Positions 33,881 to 40,634 of a stretch of DNA of 40,634 bases are shown piece by piece. Source of the stretch: Methylococcaceae bacterium UBA7658. Its GTDB lineage: Bacteria; Pseudomonadota; Gammaproteobacteria; Methylococcales; Methylomonadaceae. The stretch covers positions 1-40,634 of the forward strand of contig DLHW01000050.1 of NCBI GenBank assembly GCA_002483425.1. The letters are read 5' to 3'. Made by a program: the position numbers and the translations under genes. Each line of letters begins with the position of its first letter. Position 1 is the stretch's first letter. The notes beneath the pieces are model-generated. The model had not been told where the DNA came from, ran no database searches, and saw only the letters and a program-made list of their open reading frames with translations.

Positions 33881-34495
33881 ATGAGAATATTGAGAGGCTT
33901 AATTATTGCGATTCTACTTATTTTTAGTAGCGCGTGTAATGAGCAAACTCCGAGCTTGAAAAAACTGCCGTCCGATGCCTTGATTTTAGCTTTCGGGGAC
34001 AGTCTTACCTACGGTAGCGGCGCATCAAGTCAACAGGATTACCCTAGCGTACTAGCAAAACTTAGCGGTCGCGTAGTGATCAACGAGGGCGTTCCGGGCG
34101 AAGTCAGTTCCGACGGACTCGGTCGATTACCGGCTTTGCTGGATGAATACGAGCCGGATTTATTGATTCTGATTCACGGCGGTAACGATATTCTAAAAAA
34201 AATTCCCAGTCAATTAATCGCAAACAACCTTACCTCGATGATAGCCGCAGCTAAAGCTAGGCGAATCGACATTTTATTGCTTGGCGTACCTGAACCGGGT
34301 TTATTAACCATGGAAAGTGCACCCTTTTACGGTCAAATTGCTAAGCAAACCGGTGTTTTAATGGATTTGGAAACGTTGCCTGAAATACTTGGAGATAACG
34401 AAATGAAGTCCGATTTAATCCATCCCAATAATTCAGGCTACCATTTGCTGGCAAATAGTATCTATGATCGATTGAAAAGCGCTGGCGCGTTCTAA
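33881..34495 (+). CDS. GDSL-type esterase/lysophospholipase, lipoprotein (TesA-like)
   Basis: An SGNH-fold hydrolase with the four blocks FGDSLTYGSG (nucleophile Ser41), a Gly in NEGVPGE, HGGNDIL (Asn of the oxyanion hole) and DLIHPNNSGYH (Asp and His of the triad). The start ATG 33881 gives 204 residues and a clean lipoprotein signal, MRILRGLIIAILLIFSSAC, with Cys19 as the lipidated residue. A TTG at 33848 is in frame but would add eleven non-signal residues. Arylesterase and acyl-CoA thioesterase/lysophospholipase activities are known for relatives; the substrate cannot be told here. Same strand as rph, convergent with the helicase gene. Confidence 0.9.
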   Translation: MRILRGLIIAILLIFSSACNEQTPSLKKLPSDALILAFGDSLTYGSGASSQQDYPSVLAKLSGRVVINEGVPGEVSSDGLGRLPALLDEYEPDLLILIHGGNDILKKIPSQLIANNLTSMIAAAKARRIDILLLGVPEPGLLTMESAPFYGQIAKQTGVLMDLETLPEILGDNEMKSDLIHPNNSGYHLLANSIYDRLKSAGAF

Positions 34496-34530
34496 AGATT
34501 GATAATACGAGACCAAGCCATCTAACCGAA

Positions 34531-36324
34531 TTAAGCATCGGCTGTTTTCGATTTAGCTTTTTTTGAAGTCGAACTGATCCTTTTCTTGCTTTTATCCTTT
34601 TTTTTGTCCGCATCGTCGTATTTGTGGTGTTTGCCTTCCGAAACGCCGACCTTGGATATATTGAGTTGCTGCCCGACAACCCGGACTTTTTTCAACTCCT
34701 GAAACAGTTCTTTGGGCATACCGGCGGGTAGTTCGACGGTGCTGTAGTTCTCCTCTATTTTGATACGGGCGATATGGTCGCCGTCGATACCAGTTTCGTT
34801 CGCAATAGCGCCTACGATATTGCCGGGTTTTACGCCGTGGGCATGGCCGACTTCGATGCGGAACAGTTCCATTTCGATATTCGACGCGCCGCCGAATTGC
34901 CGACGACCTTTACGTTCTTGCTGTGAACGTTCAAACCGTTCCGGACGGTCGGATCTGCCCGATCTGTCGTCGCGGTCTTCCTTCGGTTTTTTGGGCAGGT
35001 TTTGCATCAGCAAGGGCGTATCGCCCTGCACCAGCTTGGCTAAGGCGGCGGCGATTTCCAAGGCGGTGACGTTATGTTCCTGCTGATATTGCTCGATCAA
35101 CTGGCTGTAAAAACTCAGTTCTTCCGCCGCCAAAGTATCGGTGATATTTTGCTTAAAACGCGAGATGCGCTTGTTGTTGATGACTTCGGTCGAAGGCATG
35201 CCCATCTCTTCAACCCTCTGCTTGGTCGCTTTTTCGATGTTGAGCAGCAACTTGCGTTCCCGCGGTGCGATGAACAGGATGGCGTCGCCGGTGCGTCCGG
35301 CGCGGCCGGTCCGGCCGATGCGGTGGATGTAAGATTCGGTATCGTAAGGGATGTCGTAATTGACGACATGGGTGATACGGTCGACGTCCAAGCCACGGGC
35401 GGCGACGTCAGTGGCGATCAAGATATCCAGTTTACCGTTTTTCAGGCTGTTGATGGCGCGTTCACGGAGCGCTTGCGACATGTCGCCGTTGATGGCGTCG
35501 GCGGAAAAACCGCGCGCTTCTAGTTTTTCGGCAAGTTCGACTGTCGCAGTTTTTGTTCGCACGAAGATGATCATGCCGTCGAACGTTTCGGCTTCCAAGA
35601 TGCGGGTTAGCGCGTCCATTTTGTGCGCACCGCTGACCAGGCAGAAGCGCTGGCGGATATTCTCCGCGGAGGCCGTGGTGACTTTGATGGTGACTTCCAC
35701 CGGTTCGTGCAAATAATCGTGGGCGATTTTGCGGATCGGCGTCGGCATCGTTGCGGAAAATAAGGCGATTTGCTTGTCTTCCGGCGATTGTTCCAAAATC
35801 CATTCGACGTCGTCGATAAAACCCATTCGCAGCATTTCGTCGGCTTCGTCTAAAACCAGAACGTTGAGGTTGTCCAGAAGCAATGTGCCGCGCCGCATGT
35901 GGTCCATGACCCGGCCCGGGGTGCCGACGACAACATGCGCGCCGCGCTTGAGCTGCCGCAATTGCGAGTTGTAATCTTGTCCGCCGTAGATAGGCAAGAC
36001 ATGAAAACCTTTCAAATGACCGGCATAACGCTGGAAGGCTTCTGCGACCTGGATAGCAAGCTCTCTGGTCGGGGCAAGCACAAGCACTTGCGGGTCTTTT
36101 TGCTTGAGGTCGATCCGGCTCAAAATAGGTAGCGCGAAAGCAGCGGTTTTGCCGGTTCCAGTCTGGGCTTGACCCAATACGTCTTTACCGGCCAGCATGT
36201 GCGGGATGACTTTAGCTTGGATGGGCGAAGGGGTTTCGTAGCCGACATCGTCCAGCACTTTGAGCACAGGCTCGATAAGCGCTAAATCGCGGAAAGAAGG
36301 CAAGGGGGTTACATCGTTGGACAT
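34531..36324 (-). CDS. deaD: DEAD-box ATP-dependent RNA helicase, DeaD/CsdA type
   Basis: Remodels structured RNA, typically in ribosome assembly and mRNA decay at low temperature. The 597 residues comprise the Q motif, motif I AQTGTGKT (53-60), PTRELA, GTPGRV, DEAD (159-162), SAT, and the second RecA domain ending in HRIGRTGRAGRTG. A DbpA-like RNA-binding domain follows (about 480-560: MELFRIEVGHAHGVKPGNIV). The C-terminal tail (about 565-597) is a Lys/Ser-rich stretch. The central linker RDDRSGRSDRPERFERSQQE is low complexity, as in DeaD proteins. A long upstream region suggests a regulated leader. Confidence 0.95.
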   Translation of the reverse strand: MSNDVTPLPSFRDLALIEPVLKVLDDVGYETPSPIQAKVIPHMLAGKDVLGQAQTGTGKTAAFALPILSRIDLKQKDPQVLVLAPTRELAIQVAEAFQRYAGHLKGFHVLPIYGGQDYNSQLRQLKRGAHVVVGTPGRVMDHMRRGTLLLDNLNVLVLDEADEMLRMGFIDDVEWILEQSPEDKQIALFSATMPTPIRKIAHDYLHEPVEVTIKVTTASAENIRQRFCLVSGAHKMDALTRILEAETFDGMIIFVRTKTATVELAEKLEARGFSADAINGDMSQALRERAINSLKNGKLDILIATDVAARGLDVDRITHVVNYDIPYDTESYIHRIGRTGRAGRTGDAILFIAPRERKLLLNIEKATKQRVEEMGMPSTEVINNKRISRFKQNITDTLAAEELSFYSQLIEQYQQEHNVTALEIAAALAKLVQGDTPLLMQNLPKKPKEDRDDRSGRSDRPERFERSQQERKGRRQFGGASNIEMELFRIEVGHAHGVKPGNIVGAIANETGIDGDHIARIKIEENYSTVELPAGMPKELFQELKKVRVVGQQLNISKVGVSEGKHHKYDDADKKKDKSKKRISSTSKKAKSKTADA

Positions 36325-36803
36325 TTAATTTTATTTACCTGTAAGTGTTTGAAAACGCTTTAGCACAATAACTACGGGAAACAATCGGATAGTTTGCATA
36401 GCCTGTGGTTTTGCCGCCTGAATTGAGCGAATTCAATTCCATAAACCAGTTAACGGGGGAAAGTCGCGGAGATCATTAGCGGCACTAATAATCTAGCTCT
36501 AAAGCTAATCTAGCATTATACAACAGGACTTATTATTTTTGCTAAATAAAACAATAAGCTTGGCGATTTAGTTAGCCGCTGCAAGTTCATTCCGGCTTTC
36601 TTCGTTGTAAGCGATGGGATACTATAACTTAAGAAAAACGACCAGTCAGCCCTTTCCCAACAAACAAACCTGTAATGTTTTAAAAGGCAGTAATGGAAAG
36701 TGAGGTTGTATTTTTCTTTAAATCCGGTACAACAAACAAAGGTTATCAATGCTTCGAGCAAATAGTCATTATTCGAAGCGTTTTATTTTAAAGAGAAACG
36801 ACA
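36325..36803. other. deaD/pmbA divergent intergenic region, 479 bases
   Basis: No supported gene. On the - strand a perfect TATAAT (36515-36520), without a good -35 box, would give deaD a leader of about 180 nt. AATCTAGC occurs twice (36490-36497 and 36507-36514) near that box. At the right end a hairpin precedes pmbA. An 81-codon - strand frame at 36516-36761 lacks a ribosome-binding site and any recognisable content. Confidence 0.5.
36751..36790 (+). terminator. terminator-like hairpin in front of pmbA
   Basis: The 7-bp stem GCTTCGA (36751-36757) / TCGAAGC (36773-36779) is followed by GTTTTATTTTA. It lies only 14 bases before the pmbA start codon, so it would end + strand transcripts before pmbA unless transcription starts inside it or termination is conditional. 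Confidence 0.45.
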
Positions 36804-38135
36804 TTGCAAAATCAGGAAGACACCGAGCGGTTAAAAAACATCGTGCAAACGCTGCTGGATGAAGCCAAGCGGCAAGGGGCGACAGCCGCGGAAGCCGGAC
36901 TCAGCCAGGAAAACGGTTTATCCGTCACGGCGCGTTTGGGTGAGGTGGAAACCATAGAACATCATTGCGACCAAGGGCTGGGCGTTACCGTGTTTTTCGG
37001 ACAACGCAAAGGTTCGGCGAGCAGTACCGATTTATCGCCGGAAGCGATCAAGGAAACCGTTAGCGCCGCATGCAGTATCGCCCGCTATACCAGTGAGGAT
37101 GAATTCGCCGGCTTGCCCGATAAAGCGTTATTGGCCACCGGATTTCCGGATCTCGACCTCAACCACCCCTGGGCGTTAAGCGCGGACGATGCGATCGCGT
37201 TGGCGGTGGAATGCGAATCGGCGGCGCTGTCTTACCATCCGGACATCGTGAACTCCGAAGGCGCGTCCGTGAATACGCATCAAGGTATTCGGGTTTTGGG
37301 CAATAGCTTGGGCTTTTTGCAAGGTAGGCTATCGACCCGGCATTCAATCAGTTGTTCGGTAGTTGCGCAGCGCGGCGATAGCATGCAGCGCGATTATTGG
37401 TATAGCGTTTCCAGGCAGTCCGATGGTTTGGAAGCCGCCGGGGAAATCGGCGTGAAGGCGGCGGAAAGGACAATCAAGCGCTTGGAGGCGCGGCGGTTAT
37501 CCACCCGGCAATGTCCAGTTCTATATAGTGCGGAGATGGCGTCCGGTTTGTTAGGGGCTTTCATCGGCGCAATTAGCGGCGGGTCGTTGTACCGGAAATC
37601 GACATTCCTGCTGGATACGCTGGATACGCAGATTTTTCCGGATTTCGTCCATATTCATGAACAGCCTTTGTTAAGAGGCGGTTTGGGCAGTTCGGCTTAC
37701 GATGGGGAAGGCGTCGCCACGCAGACCAGACATATCGTAAAAGACGGTTTTTTGCGCGGCTACGTACTCGATACCTACTCGGCGCGGAAACTGGGGATGC
37801 AAACGACAGGGAATGCCGGGGGCGTCCATAATTTGACGATAACGCCGGGTTTGCACGATTTTCAGGGGATGCTGAAATTGCTCGATACCGGGTTATTGGT
37901 AACCGAATGCATGGGGCAGGGCGTCAACCGGGTGAACGGCAGTTATTCGCGCGGCGCGGCGGGTTTCTGGGTCGAACACGGCGAGATCCAGTATCCGGTG
38001 GAAGAAATCACTATCGCCGGAAATCTCAAGGACATGTTCAAGCACATCGTCGCAACGGGTAACGATGTGGATTATCGCGGCAATACTCGCACGGGTTCCA
38101 TTTTGATCGAACGGATGTCGATTGCCGGCGAGTGA
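36804..38135 (+). CDS. pmbA: PmbA/TldE, metalloprotease complex subunit
   Basis: The TldE (PmbA) partner of the TldD/TldE protease, which matures peptide-modified natural products and degrades small proteins. TldD holds the metal site and is not in this window. The 443 residues show VTARLGEVETIEHHCDQGLGVTVFFGQRKGSASS at about 40-73, which is the family N-terminus, and the C-terminal blocks LRGGLGSSAYDGEGVATQ and GNAGGVHNLTI, plus GAAGFWVEHGEI. The start is TTG 36804, because no ATG or GTG lies near it in frame and AAGAGA precedes it. A terminator-like hairpin lies just upstream. Convergent with pyrD. Confidence 0.94.
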   Translation: MQNQEDTERLKNIVQTLLDEAKRQGATAAEAGLSQENGLSVTARLGEVETIEHHCDQGLGVTVFFGQRKGSASSTDLSPEAIKETVSAACSIARYTSEDEFAGLPDKALLATGFPDLDLNHPWALSADDAIALAVECESAALSYHPDIVNSEGASVNTHQGIRVLGNSLGFLQGRLSTRHSISCSVVAQRGDSMQRDYWYSVSRQSDGLEAAGEIGVKAAERTIKRLEARRLSTRQCPVLYSAEMASGLLGAFIGAISGGSLYRKSTFLLDTLDTQIFPDFVHIHEQPLLRGGLGSSAYDGEGVATQTRHIVKDGFLRGYVLDTYSARKLGMQTTGNAGGVHNLTITPGLHDFQGMLKLLDTGLLVTECMGQGVNRVNGSYSRGAAGFWVEHGEIQYPVEEITIAGNLKDMFKHIVATGNDVDYRGNTRTGSILIERMSIAGE

Positions 38136-38154
38136 TGTCTGAGGTAAAAGCCTA

Positions 38155-38195
38155 AAGTCGCAACTCGCTGTTTTCGGTCCTTAGCCTTGCGACTT
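38155..38195. terminator. hairpin between pmbA and pyrD
   Basis: A perfect 9-bp inverted repeat, AAGTCGCAA (38155-38163) / TTGCGACTT (38187-38195), spans the gap and overlaps the last codons of pyrD. It is placed to end both convergent genes. No T run is present. Confidence 0.5.
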
Positions 38196-39197
38196 GACGA
38201 TATCCGCGATTAATTGAGGGCCTTTATAGATCAGGCCGCTGTATAGCTGAACCAAGCTTGCGCCTGCGTCGAGTTTTTCCTGGGCGTCTTCCGACGAAAG
38301 GATGCCCCCGGCGGCGATTATCGGGATTTTTCCTTGCAATTCCGCCGCCAAGTCTTTCACTACGGCAGTAGATTTAGCTTTGACCGGCGCGCCGCTCAGT
38401 CCGCCCGGTTCTTGCGCAAGCGGATGGTTTACGACCATCGCCCGGTCGACGGTAGTGTTGGTAGCGATGACGCCGTCCATATCGAATTCCAGTAGCAGCT
38501 TGGCGAGCCGCCCGATGTCTACCGGGTTCAAGTCGGGCGCGATTTTGAGCGCGATGGGAACATATTTTCCGTATTCTTGCTGGAGTTCGGCCTGTTCTTC
38601 TTTTAGCGCGGCAATTAATTTCCGGCTTTCTTGGCTTTGTTGCAATTGCCGCAAATTCTTGGTGTTCGGGGACGAAATATTGATCGTGATATAACTTGCG
38701 GCGGAATAAGCTTTGCGTAGGCCGGTTAAATAGTCGTCCGTGGCAGATTCGATCGGCGTGTCGAAATTTTTGCCGATATTGATCCCTAAAATACCGTTAT
38801 AACGGCTTAAGTTTACTTGTTCCAGCAAGTGGTCGATGCCGAGGTTGTTAAAGCCCATGCGATTAATGATGGCCTGATGTTCCGGCAACCTGAACAGACG
38901 CGGTTTAGGATTGCCCGGTTGCGGACGGGGCGTTACCGTGCCGATTTCGATAAAGCCGAAACCAAGGGACGCCAGGGCATCGATATAATCCCCATTTTTA
39001 TCTAAACCCGCAGCAAGACCAACGCGATTTTTAAAGTTCAGCCCCATGACATTAACAGGGTTGTCATTTAATTTCGGACTGATTAACCCGCTCATTCCCG
39101 CCGAGTGTGCGGCTTTTAACGCCTTGAGCGAAAGTTTATGCGCGGTTTCGGCGTCCAGCGAGAACAGTAAAGGACGAATTAACGGATATAAATTCAT
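38181..39197 (-). CDS. pyrD: dihydroorotate dehydrogenase (quinone), class 2
   Basis: A membrane-associated flavoprotein that oxidises dihydroorotate to orotate with quinone in pyrimidine synthesis. The 338 residues fit class 2. The N-terminal helical extension (SLDAETAHKLSLKALKAAH) binds membrane and quinone. NRVGLAAGLDKNG begins the FMN-binding barrel, and NISSPNTKNLRQLQ carries the catalytic Ser of class 2. ATNTTVDR and GGILSSEDAQEKLDAGASLVQ are the phosphate-binding end. The gene follows thiO on the same strand after 53 bases and may be cotranscribed with it. Confidence 0.97.
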   Translation of the reverse strand: MNLYPLIRPLLFSLDAETAHKLSLKALKAAHSAGMSGLISPKLNDNPVNVMGLNFKNRVGLAAGLDKNGDYIDALASLGFGFIEIGTVTPRPQPGNPKPRLFRLPEHQAIINRMGFNNLGIDHLLEQVNLSRYNGILGINIGKNFDTPIESATDDYLTGLRKAYSAASYITINISSPNTKNLRQLQQSQESRKLIAALKEEQAELQQEYGKYVPIALKIAPDLNPVDIGRLAKLLLEFDMDGVIATNTTVDRAMVVNHPLAQEPGGLSGAPVKAKSTAVVKDLAAELQGKIPIIAAGGILSSEDAQEKLDAGASLVQLYSGLIYKGPQLIADIVKSQG

Positions 39198-39250
39198 AAG
39201 CTATGCTGCGGAGATCTGAAACGGTAATGGGTGCCAAAAAGGATAACTGT

Positions 39251-40351
39251 TTACGCTGGACGGTTTAACCGGTAAGGCTCGTGGTTGACGGAAGCGGGGC
39301 GATCCAGGATCAAATCCGCCATCAATTTGGCCGACGCGGGCGCCATCGCCAAGCCGTTCCTGAAATGCCCCGCATTGATGCTCAAGTTGCATATTTCAGG
39401 ATGCCTGTCTATATAAGGTACGCCGTCTTGGGTTCCCGGTCTGATTCCAGCCCAATGTTTGACCAACGGAAAATCCCTTAAAGCGGGCATCAGTTTGTAC
39501 GCGAACCGGCTGATTTGGTCTTTAGCTTCAACTGTCGTATTTTTGTCGAAAGTATTCTGCTCTACTGTGCTGCCCGCCAAAATATGTCCGTCCAAACGCG
39601 GGATAAGGTATTGGTCGCCTTCCAGGACGATGGATCGCAACTCGCCGGGTTTTGCTGCAAACAGCAGCATTTGGCCTTTGACCGGCGCAATTGCCGGTGC
39701 GGTCTGCCTTATGGCGGGAAAAAAACGGCTGATGAATGCGGGGGTCCATGCGCCCGCCGAGATGATTAATTGATCGACAGCAAGACCACCTTTATCCGTT
39801 GCAATTGAATCGACCCGGTCGTGGTTAACCCGGATGCCGGTAATTTCGCAATGCTCGATCAAGCGGACGCCGCGTTGCAGCAAATCCTGTTTCAACGACC
39901 TCACTAGCCTTGGATTGCGGATTTGCGCGATTTGGGGCAACCACAAGGGTCGTTCAGGCGTTGTGACTAAACCGTCCGGTATCGATTTTTCGGCTTCCGC
40001 AAAGACAATATTATTGCTCTTGCACCATTCGATGGCTTCAATGAAATCGGGATTTTTGGTAATCAGCAAGCCGCAAGGGTTCCATTCCGGGCTAATGCCT
40101 GTCTCTTCGGACAATTCGGCAGCCAATAGCGGATATAACGGCAAACTGGCGACGACCAGTTGCGTGATCGCCCGGTGTTGCCGCCACGGATAAAGCGGCA
40201 ATAAGATGCCGCCGCCCGCCCAGGACGACTCTTTCCCCAATTCGCCTTTGTCGATAACGGTTACGGATAAGCCTGACTTATGAAGCTCGCGCGCAGTCAA
40301 TAGGCCGATAATCCCGCCGCCGATTAATGTGATTTCTGTGTTCGTTGTCAT
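39251..40351 (-). CDS. thiO: glycine oxidase ThiO
   Basis: An FAD enzyme that converts glycine to dehydroglycine for the thiamine thiazole ring. The 366 residues begin with the FAD-binding beta-alpha-beta loop LIGGGIIGLLTARELHKSG (from residue 9), then SSWAGGGIL, the family's PLYPWR and the C-terminal HWAGIRPGTQDGVPYIDRHPE and NAGHFRNGLAMAPAS blocks that bind FAD and substrate. Other DadA-type amino-acid oxidases are possible, but the WAGIRP/GHFRNG pattern fits ThiO well. No other thiamine gene lies in the window. Confidence 0.9.
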   Translation of the reverse strand: MTTNTEITLIGGGIIGLLTARELHKSGLSVTVIDKGELGKESSWAGGGILLPLYPWRQHRAITQLVVASLPLYPLLAAELSEETGISPEWNPCGLLITKNPDFIEAIEWCKSNNIVFAEAEKSIPDGLVTTPERPLWLPQIAQIRNPRLVRSLKQDLLQRGVRLIEHCEITGIRVNHDRVDSIATDKGGLAVDQLIISAGAWTPAFISRFFPAIRQTAPAIAPVKGQMLLFAAKPGELRSIVLEGDQYLIPRLDGHILAGSTVEQNTFDKNTTVEAKDQISRFAYKLMPALRDFPLVKHWAGIRPGTQDGVPYIDRHPEICNLSINAGHFRNGLAMAPASAKLMADLILDRPASVNHEPYRLNRPA

Positions 40352-40634
40352 TAAAAGTGTAGATAAATTAACAAAGTTACCGTGTTAATATTAACTTTTA
40401 TCATGTTGTTTGAATCCGATTATGAGCTTTTAACGTATAAATATCGTACTTTAAAATCAAACGCCGCAACAAATACAGAATGCCGGTCAATAAACAAAGT
40501 TATGAAGTATTCAGACAGCTTGGGATAAAGCATATAAAAGCTTGACTAACACATGATTATCATAAATGAAGGGCAGTTTTTACGCGTAGTTTTTTTGTAA
40601 TGGCTGTTGTTTTTTACAAACAACATTAATGTAA
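40352..40634. other. right-edge intergenic sequence with promoter-like elements
   Basis: No gene is visible. TTGACT (40542-40547) resembles a -35 box. It is followed by the palindrome ATGAT-T-ATCAT (40553-40563) and, at the edge, a hairpin GTTGTTT/AAACAAC (40606-40624). These probably belong to a gene beyond the window. Confidence 0.35.

Noticed and set aside
35074..35523. 149-codon + strand frame opposite deaD
   Set aside because: Antisense to the conserved helicase core, no ribosome-binding site, and composition that mirrors the real gene.
36516..36761. 81-codon - strand frame in the deaD/pmbA gap
   Set aside because: No ribosome-binding site, no signal or domain, and it overlaps promoter-like and hairpin sequence.

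Overview
The window looks like a chromosomal segment of a gammaproteobacterium, most likely a type I methanotroph or methylotroph (Methylococcales). The evidence is the gammaproteobacterial order tig-clpP-clpX-lon-hupB-ppiD, a phosphoketolase/acetate kinase cluster, and a complete oxidative pentose-phosphate set (zwf, pgl, long-form gnd) of the kind RuMP-cycle methanotrophs use for cyclic formaldehyde oxidation. No methane monooxygenase or RuMP-specific gene is present, so this assignment is an inference. I see no phage, insertion sequence, CRISPR array or rRNA.

Layout. (1) 1-1.7 kb: the broken 3' part of a cation-transporting P-type ATPase. (2) 1.9-6.25 kb: phosphoketolase, a histidine-phosphatase-family protein and acetate kinase, all on the + strand, forming a sugar-phosphate to acetyl-phosphate to acetate + ATP branch. 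(3) 6.3-15.0 kb: tRNA-Leu, then the protein quality-control block tig, clpP, clpX, lon, hupB, tRNA-Val, tRNA-Asp and ppiD. Convincing terminators follow clpX, the tRNA pair and ppiD, and lon has a heat-shock-type promoter. (4) 15.1-22.8 kb: proS (-), a large MASE1/CHASE/PAS/GGDEF/EAL protein (+), two membrane proteins (-) and a small lipoprotein (+). (5) 22.9-28.3 kb, - strand: gnd, zwf and pgl, with gnd separated from zwf-pgl by a small membrane diguanylate cyclase and a BrnT-like toxin/RHH antitoxin pair. (6) 28.4-30.4 kb: two small exported proteins of unknown function, one made of short Met/Asn/Pro repeats behind an FNR-like site, and the murein endopeptidase mepA. (7) 30.5-34.5 kb: gmk and yicC (-), a Hanks-type protein kinase (+), rph (+) and a GDSL lipoprotein esterase (+). 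(8) 34.5-40.4 kb: a DeaD-type RNA helicase (-) with a long leader, pmbA (+), pyrD (-) and thiO (-). The last 280 bases carry only promoter-like sequence.

Most genes are conserved housekeeping genes. The accessory or less understood parts are the decayed ATPase, the insertion between gnd and zwf, the repeat protein at 28.5 kb, the non-RD kinase between yicC and rph, and the two c-di-GMP enzymes. I found no clear candidate for an entirely new multi-gene system. The strongest leads are the repeat protein with its FNR-like site, the palindrome upstream of the phosphoketolase operon, and the gnd/zwf interruption. All coordinates, motifs and repeats were read by eye; no database search was run.
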